Of a stretch of 23,664 nt of DNA, positions 9,855 through 19,300 are shown piece after piece. Under the pieces are notes generated by a model. The model saw only the letters and a program-made list of their open reading frames with translations. It did not search any database and was not told the origin of the DNA. This DNA comes from Rodentolepis nana. Lineage: Eukaryota; Platyhelminthes; Cestoda; Cyclophyllidea; Hymenolepididae. The stretch covers positions 1 through 23,664 of the forward strand of contig UZAE01000428.1 of the NCBI GenBank assembly GCA_900617975.1, read 5' to 3'. Within the stretch, counting starts at the first letter, position 1. Every line of letters begins with the position of its first letter. Made by a program: the position numbers and the translations under genes.

Positions 9855-12443
9855 ATCGCCGACAAGTCAAATTTCGCAACGTTCAATGTGGTGAATCAAA
9901 CACTGAATTGTGAAATGACTAGAAATAGTTACAGTAATAATAAACTTATAAATGATCTGTAATTCAAGTTATTTTCCGTTTTACTAATCATTCAATAATC
10001 AGGTTTGATAAATTTTATTTAGGATGAAATAAAATCGTGCATAATCTAAATGAGGGCTGCCAACATCCTAACAGCCAAGTGATATCTTATCTTGCATATT
10101 TTGTCTTCTTAATTGTTAAAAATATATTAAATACCACAAAATTACTCTTTTAAGCGTAATGTTAGGTTGGGTTAGATATTCTTTACCTGAGATAATTAAA
10201 TCATTTTCTACATTTCCACCTTAAATGGATATGCGCTTAAGTTGTTTGACAAATGGATTATTTGATAATGATTGGTGACCATGCTGGCTATCACCGCGCA
10301 AACAAGCACGCGAAAGAAAACTGTCAAAAACATGAACATTGAACATATAAGTATAGCACAAATTCGTGCTTAAAACTAAAACAAGTGTTCCTTCGCATTA
10401 ATATCACGGCCTATCACTTAATATTACTCCCATTTACTTTACTAGTGTGGTTTTCTGTTGAAATTGTATGAAAATGGAATAAAATGTTAAGTCATTCATG
10501 TCGCTAGATCTTAACCGAGGTAGCCGGAAAGCCGCCCAGGGTTATCATTAAAAATTCCCTTAGAAGTTGTGAGTATCACACATATTTATATGTGTACTTA
10601 CATCGACACATACAGCCAAGTGTTAGGCGGCAATTGTTTTGCAACATAATTATTTTATAATAAAAATTTCTGATTAACCCGCTCTATTACCAGAGGGCTT
10701 AATTAAACCAAATTTTAGACTCCACTTTTCATAGCTATCAGATTCTTTTCAATATTAAAACATATAATTTTATATGTTGACTGCAAAGCAAGCTCAAAAA
10801 GTCACAAGGAAATAAAAAACTCTTAATGGAAACGAAATCGGAATTTTATGCCCCTTTTTCAAGCTCAGATCTTAGGTAGGAACATTTTAAGAACAGAACA
10901 GAATACCCCGTGTATTCGAGGGAAACGGATAGTTATGAAATCCCAGGTGACAGTAAATGGGTTGTATGTGAAATAATCCATAAAAGGCCATTTAAACCAC
11001 GCAATTATGATGTGGCAATCCTCACCAATTCGAAAATATGTTATTTGCATAGGTGTAATGACTAAAAGATAACCAAATAAATGTGCTACTTAATCTTTAA
11101 GTTCCAATTTTTCCTATGAATATCTAAATTGAACGAAACATTCTGTAGGCCATTGTTATGCGACTGTAAGAAGGAAAAAATTTCATTAAAATCCACTGAC
11201 TTGAACCTAAATTGGAAATAAAGGAAAGTCCACAACATAAGAAGTCTTATAACTAAGAAAAACTGCTTTGACGAATCCGAGGTTTAGCAACTTGTCTTAT
11301 AAAATTTGGAAATCCTATTATCTTTTCAAAAAGACAATAATACTTAAAGTAATTGCTTTTAATTCAAAGCTTTTAATGAAGACTTCTTCTTCATGATTTT
11401 CAAATTTATCGGAAAATTTTGCCAAGTGTCGTTTTAATTTTAACATTCGATCTCAGTAAAAGAATTGATCGGAAAATGACTAATCTTTCCCCTAAGTCTG
11501 CTGATGAATCTTACAAATTACGAAAATAGTTTACATTTGGAAATTCATTCAGCCTCTGAAAATTTTCCTATGCCAGCGAATGTCCTTAAATTTCCCATAC
11601 CCCCAAAACATTCCTATAGCTTCGGTACTTACCTCCAAACAGTTAATTCTCATTCTGTTCCATTAATCACTCCTCCAAAAGAGACATTACTAACAAATTC
11701 CTCCACATTTCTTTGTCTCACAACAAGTAAGCGAACAAATTCAATTCGACCTAGAGTTTTAAAATTGAATCCATTTTATGAATCATTTGTCGTTAATTCT
11801 GCGAAAAGAAATGCATGAAATGACCAATACATAAACATAACAAATTCTAGATCTTGGTCTTAATGAGTTATTCAGTGAGAAAGATAAAACTTAACGGGGT
11901 AATGTTGAAATGCAGAAGATTTCTAACGCGCTATTTATAAACAGCTTCTTGGGCTTACACTATTTCTCAATGAATGATATTCTTATCCGATCTTTTTGAC
12001 GGACATTATCATCCACTACTTTAGTGAGAGAAATTGTTCCAATATTTCTTTAGTTGATTAATTTAATTCCTTATACCCTCTTAGCTAATATAATACTTAA
12101 ACTGCAATAGAAATTTTGAGTAATATTCTTTTTATGATTTTTTTCATAACATTGCCAATTTTCTACGTCACAATACAATAAGAAACGATCAGATTGAGAT
12201 AGTTGGCTCCCAGTTGAATTATAATTTTTTTCAAAATCTGAATAAAACTAATATGCATTCTCTTTTATTGCCAGATCAGATAATAAAGTACTCTTGAAAC
12301 CCAAGATTTTTTCTTCTTCCTCTATCTAAGCAGCGATATGCATTATATATCTCATGGTTCTTCTGAATTTTGCATAGATAGTTCTTGATACGTTAGTGAT
12401 CTTTGAAATAAGAGCACAGCAGTATTTAAGTAGATTACGAACC
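9855..12443. other. Gap upstream of TFIP11, presumed to hold its promoter
   Basis: AT-rich, no recognisable gene. The TFIP11 promoter and 5' UTR should lie in the first few hundred bases, but I see no clear TATA box or initiator. There is a perfect 8-bp hairpin, ACACATAT-TT-ATATGTGT, at 10578-10595. A 104-codon plus-strand frame at 11504-11818 looks like chance (see rejected items). Confidence 0.6.
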
Positions 12444-12771
12444 TATTTATTTATTTATATCAAATGGCAGGCGATGTGAAAGTTATCATTAGCCTTTTAG
12501 TTGACTTCAGGCTTCACAGAGGAGAAGGAACATCAAAGTGAAACAAGTTGAGAGGGGAGGGGGAACAGACAAGAGTTCCAAAGATTTAAAACAGACAGAC
12601 ACAAAAGTAGAAAAAGGTGAGGTGAGTACTGTGGAAGTAATCGAATAGGACATACAATGGGGTGAGGGTAGTTTGAAGTCCGAAGTCAACTGCCAATTAA
12701 TAGACTTTTTTGCTGTATGAGTATACGTTGCCCAGGGTGCACCACGTGGAGGTAAGTCTATCACACACTCC
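12444..12771 (-). mobile_element. SINE-like element, copy B
   Basis: Full-length copy on the minus strand. The 5' end GGAGTGTGTGATAGACTTAC is at 12771 and the 3' TATTTATTTATTTATATC tail (plus-strand view) begins at 12444. It keeps the donor-like GTAAGT on its antisense strand at 12752-12757. No target-site duplication is visible. A tRNA-like sequence in the same orientation lies about 11 bp upstream of its 5' end. Confidence 0.85.
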
Positions 12772-12782
12772 AAAAGCGTCCA

Positions 12783-12857
12783 CTCCGCGACCGGGAATTG
12801 AACCCGGGTCTTCCAGGTGACAGGCGGAGACAGTTTACGGACCTAAGCTATATGCTT
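12783..12857 (-). pseudogene. tRNA-Asp(GTC)-like sequence, probable pseudogene or SINE head
   Basis: Read on the minus strand, the 3' two thirds are tRNA-like: loop CTGTCAC with anticodon GTC (12821-12819), variable AGAC, a perfect 5-bp T-stem CCGGG/CCCGG around TTCAATT, and a 3' acceptor strand CGCGGAG. A-box-like TAGCTTAGG begins at 12850 and B-box-like GGTTCAATTCC is at 12804-12794. A TTTT run, a possible pol III stop, lies at 12775-12772. The 5' acceptor strand (AAGCATA) does not pair with the 3' strand, and the D and anticodon stems have mismatches, so it is unlikely to be a working tRNA. Confidence 0.6.
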
Positions 12858-12880
12858 GACAAAAGTCAGGAGTTTAGTAG

Positions 12881-13129
12881 CATTATCTGAAGGAGTGGCT
12901 GAACCAGCATTTTTTTCCCTTACCACGACCTCCACTGCACAACGAGATCAAGAGAAGCCAGGTCAATGATAAAATATTGGGAGAAATGAGAGTGAGGTTC
13001 CCAACAATAAGGTGGAGCTGTGCAGTTCTTGAAACAAGGCAAAAATTCAGAGAAAGGTGGAAGGACACGTTCGACAAGGAGCATCGGATCTGCGAAGGCG
13101 GTTGGGGGTTGGGGGGGGGGGTATATTGA
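12881..13129 (+). other. Unidentified open frame without a clear start
   Basis: Eighty-two codons open from a TAG at 12878 to TGA at 13127-13129, rich in Arg, Lys, Glu and Trp (EMRVRFPTIRW, then RQKFRERWKDTFDKEHR). No Met near its start. The composition is unlike the surrounding AT-rich DNA, which suggests a decayed piece of a mobile-element protein, but I recognise no family. The frame ends just after an 11-G run. Confidence 0.25.
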
Positions 13130-13739
13130 AGGGGTTCCAACTTTTAGGGATTTACTTTATCACATGTCCATGCGATAGGATCATTTTAGGCAATATATAC
13201 CCAATTGATTAAAATTTAGATCACTACAGAACTGTTAATACGGATGTTATTAGCTTCTAAAACGGTAGTGAGGCTAGGTCTACCATATTACCCAGGCGAA
13301 TATGTCAATGGCCTCATGAGTTGTGGGCAAGAGTTCAAGTTGCAGGCCTGTCTATGAATAGCCATTGCTCTTACTGGATTAATGGACTTCTATGCAGTTA
13401 ATCACAAAATTACTTAGCCTGAACATTCTTAAAGATATTCCTGTGGTTATGAAAAAAAACAGTCACTCCTTTTCAAGCCCCCTAAATCAAGAATGTCAAT
13501 ATTTTCGCCTTTCAAATAAGTTTTACACAATCAATGAATTAGAATGTTTTTCATGACTAAATTTTCATGAAGAATCGCATAACTTATTCCTTCTCAGAGG
13601 GACCTATTTTGATGTGACTCATTTCTCATCATAAGTTATATAATCAAAATGTAATACTAAATGTAAGGGGCATCGATCTCTCGGTTTGAGAAGATCTTAA
13701 TATCGGGTTTTTAACTTTGGACATATAGTGTTTTAGCAA

Positions 13740-13762
13740 AGAACTCATGGTTTATGAGTTCT
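13740..13762. repeat. Perfect 9-bp inverted repeat
   Basis: AGAACTCAT, loop GGTTT, ATGAGTTCT. It overlaps the ATG of the open frame at 13747. A pol-III-like or regulatory role cannot be argued from the sequence. Confidence 0.8.
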
Positions 13763-14133
13763 CTGTTAAGATTAAGCGAAACAGACCCTCAAAAAAATAT
13801 TTCTCCATTTTGTACCAACCAAAAGGGTGTGTCGGTTCTCTATTGGATCCTTATTCCCACTGTGGAAATGGCCTAAGGGAATGTACACGTTGCTCTGTCT
13901 CTTCAAACTACCTTTATGTGAGAAGTAATGACTCCTTCTTGAACACACACTTTCTCCACTCACGCAATGACGCTTTTGACAGGGGTCACGCCATTAAAGG
14001 AACCTTTGCCCAACTGGCTTCCGTTTACATAAAGAACAAGTACAATAAGTCAAGGTCTCTCAATCCAACGCATTCAGCCTTTTCTCAGAGCTCTTTACCT
14101 AGTTCCATTGGAGGCAATACATCAATCAGATAA
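13747..14133 (+). other. Unidentified 128-codon open frame in a GC-richer patch
   Basis: ATG at 13747 to TGA after 14130, with Cys/Ser-rich text such as GNGLRECTRCSVSSNYLY. The patch of about 13780-14330 is richer in GC than its flanks and has long frames on both strands, including a hydrophobic minus-strand one at 14282-14085. I recognise no domain. It may be a mobile-element remnant or a real uncharacterised exon. Confidence 0.2.
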
Positions 14134-14825
14134 ACAAGGACATAAAGACCATAAGATGCATGAATGATGAGAATAGAGACCATTACAAGTGATGAAAGCA
14201 GACTAAGTGCCCATTCAAGGCTGCCTTGCTGTCCAGAGCGATTATAACCAAGGATTATGCAATTGATCAGGCCATTAACCACACTATGCTCCCAATTGGT
14301 TCACTGTGTGTGCAACGTGCGCTTTAGCTTTATCCGATAGGGTTTGCGAGTCTTCTTCTACTCTTTTGAGGAATATACCATCAATCTCTCTAACCGATGC
14401 CGTCTTTTTCTTTACGATTTGGCTTTGTGATGGCGATATGTAATTATTAGAACAAAATAGCTATTAAGATACTTACGGGTACGAACCGAGATTTGCTAGT
14501 TATATGCCTCCTATAAATCCTCCACCTTCTAAGGTCTGGTAAATGCAGCCTGGCAGATTGGTGAATTAGAATAGCTGTATTTTTATCTATCGCAGGGGAT
14601 TAGTGCCGGGGCCCCTCATTTGGAATTAGATGAGTAGACAAATGTGACTAACACAGAAGTTTCGTTGCATTTTCGGAGTAAGAGAAGTCCTCATAACGAG
14701 TTGTCTTGCCTGCAAGTTGATAGTTCACCCAGACAGCCACCCTAGATTCGTTAATTCCGTTTTCCTATGTATGGTCACGTTACAGGCGACTTGGGAGTAA
14801 CTAAGCCTCTATACTGTTTTTTTCG

Positions 14826-15122
14826 AGGTGAGCGATAGACTTATCACCACATGGTGCTCCCTGGACAACATATAAACTGGCAGTTGACTTCTGAGTTCAA
14901 ACTACCATGACCCAACGGTATGACATATTCAAGTGCTTCCACAGTATTCACCTTACCCTTTTCTTTACCTTCTTGCCTGCCTCTTTTACACCTGTGAATC
15001 ACTCTTTCGTTCCACCTCTCGACTCTTCCTGACTTTGACATTGCTCACCTCTGTGAAGTCCAAAGTTAACTAAAGGGCTAATGATAACTATCATTAAGCC
15101 TGCATTTTAATATAAATAAATA
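14826..15122 (+). mobile_element. SINE-like element, copy C
   Basis: Begins GGTGAGCGATAGACTTATCA and ends with a GCATTTTAATATAAATAAAT tail. About 23 nt around the internal A-run near 14873 are deleted relative to copies A and B. Its antisense donor motif is mutated (GATAAGT). It lies in the gap between TFIP11 and SMYD4, beyond the SMYD4 3' end. Confidence 0.8.
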
Positions 15123-15591
15123 TAGCCTTTTCTTTCCGCGAATGAGTGAAACGGGCCTGACCCTCTTGATGGAACTTCAAGAAACATTTCACTATTATTT
15201 TAGTTACGTTAAACTTAAGGAACACATCCAGGACACATATAGAGTTCCATGGGGTGTAAAATGCCATAGAAAATCGTCTTCATTATGAGATAGTGGGTAC
15301 ATATTTCGAGTCACATTTCAAACACAGTAATGCTTAGACACCACATGCACAAGTGGTCGACTTGATAACACATAACGACAGGCTCTTCAATCAATCAATC
15401 CCTTTCAACTATTAAAAGCTGCTTGATAAGTTTAAATTGCTCTAACGATAACCGCTTGGGATAATAATCAATAAAGACACCAATATTTTCTCTATTGTTG
15501 GAGAATTATTTCGTGCCCATTTTAGATATCATATGATATAGAATGAACAACTAGACAACTTCCATTTTAATATTGTATTAAAATCATGGGA
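15123..15591. other. Region just 3' of the SMYD4 stop
   Basis: Expected 3' UTR and downstream DNA of SMYD4. It also holds a short minus-strand frame at 15491-15395 that could be an alternative last exon (see findings). Otherwise nothing recognised. Confidence 0.4.
15566..15571 (-). terminator. Possible SMYD4 poly(A) signal ATTAAA
   Basis: ATTAAA on the minus strand, 20 nt after the SMYD4 stop. It is the common variant signal, but such hexamers occur by chance in AT-rich DNA and this one would give a very short 3' UTR. Confidence 0.3.
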
Positions 15592-16392
15592 TCAAGTTGA
15601 CCGAGAAGGTTTAAAATTGACCCATTGTTCAATAGTTTGATTTTCGTAAATACGACATATATGCTCATCAAGAAAATGATGTAAGCGGAGAGTTGTGGAA
15701 GAAGGTTGTTGCAGAACCGCTAGGGCTTTATTAATATGCTCTGCAATATTATTTAAATCTTCAAACTTGTAGTTCCCCTCTTGTTGATTTTGTTCTAGTT
15801 CCGGAATAACACTATTGCGCAAATTGTTGAAAATGTTCACAGATTCCAATGACTTACACTTTGGACATCCTTCGGGTTGATAGAGAAAGACCTCCTCACA
15901 GTTTCGACAAATAAGTTTTTCCGGTGCAGTAAATACGGATTCATTCCAATCATTCTCACAAGCGCAACATTTGCAATAGAAATGATAATTTTTAAAGAGC
16001 AAATCACGCCGATTTTTTGTGGGCAAGAGATAAAACAGATGTGCATATGTCAACAAAATTTCACTCCCTGCATGAATAGGTCGAGAGGCAAATAAAAATG
16101 CTTCTCCCCTGTCACTAAATTTGATACTGACATTAGGATAACATGAATGATTGATAAGCGAAATTGTAGGATAAATGGCAGTTCCAAATTCTTCCACCTT
16201 CCGATACTGTGAAGGGGGATTGCGTCTTATAGACTCACTAATTTCGAATGCATTTATGCGCGCTGCCATAATATGGTATAGCATGCAGGCTGCAACCCAA
16301 CTTGCAGGAATAACTTTTGGTCGGGGCGTTGATGAGGGGTCGGTAAAGGTATTTTCACTTTCATCGAACCATTCCATTGGATACCCAGCGCA
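15592..16392 (-). CDS. SMYD4: SMYD4 exon 7, SET core and post-SET zinc sites (residues 506-771)
   Basis: Acceptor TTGTGTTTCAG|TGCG. Contains PTISLINHSCYPNVSIKFS (the SAM-binding NHSCxPN loop), SEILLTYAHLF, the post-SET FYCKCCACEND, and a CRNC plus CPKC pair that human SMYD4 also has. Ends at TGA 15594-15592. The catalytic-site hallmark residues are intact. The C-terminal helical repeats of human SMYD4 are largely missing here. Confidence 0.92.
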   Translation of the reverse strand, partial: CAGYPMEWFDESENTFTDPSSTPRPKVIPASWVAACMLYHIMAARINAFEISESIRRNPPSQYRKVEEFGTAIYPTISLINHSCYPNVSIKFSDRGEAFLFASRPIHAGSEILLTYAHLFYLLPTKNRRDLLFKNYHFYCKCCACENDWNESVFTAPEKLICRNCEEVFLYQPEGCPKCKSLESVNIFNNLRNSVIPELEQNQQEGNYKFEDLNNIAEHINKALAVLQQPSSTTLRLHHFLDEHICRIYENQTIEQWVNFKPSRST

Positions 16393-19300
16393 CTGAAACA
16401 CAAGAAATTGCTTAGTTTAGATGATCAACTGAGGAATCTAATTTGTTCACTTTCTCTCTCTCTCTCTCAGATTTGCCCAAACACTATTCATTTCTTTAAA
16501 AATATCCTTCTAGTCTAAACCTACTTGTTCGTTATATGATCTTCGGTGTGCTATTGGCCACGGCTTGGCTTCCAAATCCAACTGATCGCACCTTTCAGTA
16601 GGGCTCTTCAGGCACTTCCTTTCTACCTACAGTATCTCCCTAACACTTCTCATTGAAACAATGTCATTAGTGAATTCTCACCCCCCTTGCAACCAATCAG
16701 CTGCACATTTGGTGCTCCTTTTTACTGATAGTCTAGAGGGAAGTTTATGAAAATTAACAGAACTTCTCAAAATGCAGTCCAAAAGTGGCAATATAAGCAT
16801 GTGAAATGTCCACCGATAAACGCTTAATCAACAAATAAATCTAAAAGCTGAAGCTTACCAGATGATATACTAACTTTCACTTCAATTGACAATGTACACA
16901 ACTAGAAACACACTGTCAACTTCCCAACTTACTCTCTTCACTAATTTCTAACATCCGATAATTCATTGGATTAAAATATTGGCAGGGTGATTAAGAAATG
17001 AACAAGAAAATACAACTGCCTTACATGGAGGCAATACGTAAGTAAGACCGCATTTTGTGTGTCAGCCCAAAGGTCATTATAAATGCGATGGTCTAAGGCT
17101 GTGGTCAAAAAAGCAATTGACGAGTAGTCTGAAGGATCAAAAATTGAAGGCGGACCTCTTCGTATTGCTTTCCCTCCTTTGAATGCCTGGTGACCTCTTC
17201 CACCCTGAAGGAAGATAGGGACAAATTATGAATATTCATAAGTGGGAAAAGGAGGAAGAGATTGAAAAATGGTACTTCATAAGATCCCGTCGAACATATA
17301 TAATCCAGAAGCTTATTCATTGGAACCTTTGCAAGGCTATTGAAAGCAATGTGCGTTGAGAAACCGCCAATAGTGATTAAGGGACAAAGGCCGTGGCAGT
17401 CGTAAATGTGTTTATTTCCTCCGTTGGGTGTTTCGTCGGGGTTCTTTGCATTCACCTCACATTCCTCGCTGCAAAAGCCCACCTATGAATGAATGAATGA
17501 ATCAATATCGCATTGATTCTAGTCAAGTATGAATTAATTACAGCAATTGCAGTTACACAGCACATACGTGTGGGCAGCCGGAGCAGGGTTTGAGATTGTG
17601 ACATCTCCGGCAGCAGAAGTAGCAGTACTTTGTGCGCTCCTTCCAAAGGCTCATGACCCATGGCTTTTCAACCATCAATATATCGCCTAAATTAATGGAG
17701 AATATACAGCTTACCGCGTGTATAAATGTGTTCTAGCACCACTTTACTAAACCAGTGATTGGCTATCGAGCTGCAAAAGTTTTTCCCAAATTAGATGCTT
17801 GAGATTGGAGTTAGACCAGAAAAATAGGGTAGAAGTGGGTGAAAAGTACTCGAAAGATTGGCAACAAATGAGGTCAACTTGCTACTTGCAAAGTAGAGTT
17901 AATTTCTATTTTCTCTTTGATTGCCTTAAAAATATAAACATTGCCGACATGAATCCCTAGCAGGTCCCAAAATGAGAAATTTAAGGGCAATTGGAATGGA
18001 ATCTACCAACTGAGATCCCCTTTAGACTGTGTCTAAATACTTTAACAATCCCTTTTACTAAAGGCGTTTGAATAATTCTTAGTAGAGAGATCTTTGTTTG
18101 CACATATATTGGTTCACATCGTTTCATTTACGCAAATTTAAAGTGGCTAAGAGGAAGTACTGAGAGCACCAGTCTCCTTGACAGAAGATACTAGCTGTCT
18201 ATACCCCGAGGGGACTTGGAGGCCAATATATTTTGACAAAAAAATAGCGGAAGAATTACCTGCGGATACATCACGAGTTGATACCAGAGTCCAGCCATTT
18301 TCAATGGTACCAGTATATTTCAGGCTTAGAGCGCAATTCGTTGATGACAGAAGTTTGATGTTAATGGCATTTGAGCTGCTGCTGCTGCTGCTGCTACTAT
18401 TGCCTTTTGAATATTTTGGGGACATTTCCTTCACCCATTCTTTCACCCTCGGGGCTTTTGGGCGCAAGCATTTCCACACTGGAACGTATGGCTTCGAACT
18501 CATTTTGTCTAATGCTTTGAAGCAGTCATCCAGGCCCTTAACGACGCTATGAGCATACTTGAAACTTCGTGTGATGCCACTATCCACAAAAGCCGTTAGA
18601 GCTTCAGTATAGTGAAGTAGGGACTCAAATGGCATTTTCTTTCTATGATAGCAACTAGCCAAACTGAGGTGAACTTTTCCAATTTCTGATTTTGGACAAG
18701 GTAACTAGAAAGCAGTTAAAATGCTTTGAACTTTCTACTCATATATCAAGTAGAAAATAAATTTCAGCTTAAAGATTGAAATGAATAAATTATTTAATAA
18801 TTTGTTTTTATCTTTTGATTTACTGTGATAATGTCGGTGACGACCAAAACGTGTTTTTCGAGACCAGTCAGCTGGATCTATAGGTTGATGGGGGAGGGGT
18901 GGCGATAGACTTATCTCTATGTGGGGCACCTGGGCAGCGTACACTCATACGGCAAAAAGGTCTCTTAACCGGCAGTTGACCCCATTGTATGTCATATTCA
19001 ATAAATTCCACAGTATTCACTTTACTCTACTCTCTACCTTCGTGCCTGTCTCTTTTACATCTATGAATCACTCTTCTGTTCCCTCTCTCGACTCTTTCTG
19101 ACCTTGGTGTTCCTCCTCTCTGTGAAGTCTGAAGTCAACTAAAGGGCTGATGATAACTTCCATAAAGCCCGCCATCTGATACGTGTCAGTACTGACAGAA
19201 CACGTATGCAATTTGGGTAAAAGTGATGCACATCATGGAATGAGAGGTTATTCTCATAAATGACATGTAAAAGTTAGTTTATCTGAGTTAAATGTAATGT

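Noticed and set aside
11504..11818. Plus-strand 104-codon frame
   Set aside because: Low-complexity Ser/Thr/Pro/Asn text without a domain. One such frame is about what chance gives in a window of this size and base composition, and nothing around it supports a gene.
15837..16396. Open frames at 15837-16046 (minus), 15877-16095 and 16175-16396 (plus)
   Set aside because: Overlap the SMYD4 SET exon in other frames or on the opposite strand; shadows only.
17452..17661. Minus-strand frame with a Leu run (KVLLLLLPEM)
   Set aside because: Out-of-frame reading of SMYD4 exon 4, whose correct frame gives the MYND cysteines.
19148..19165. Hammerhead ribozyme in the element (copy D has CTGATGA)
   Set aside because: Flatworm SINEs can carry hammerheads, but here the second conserved block (GAAA after stem II) is absent and other copies read CTAATGA.
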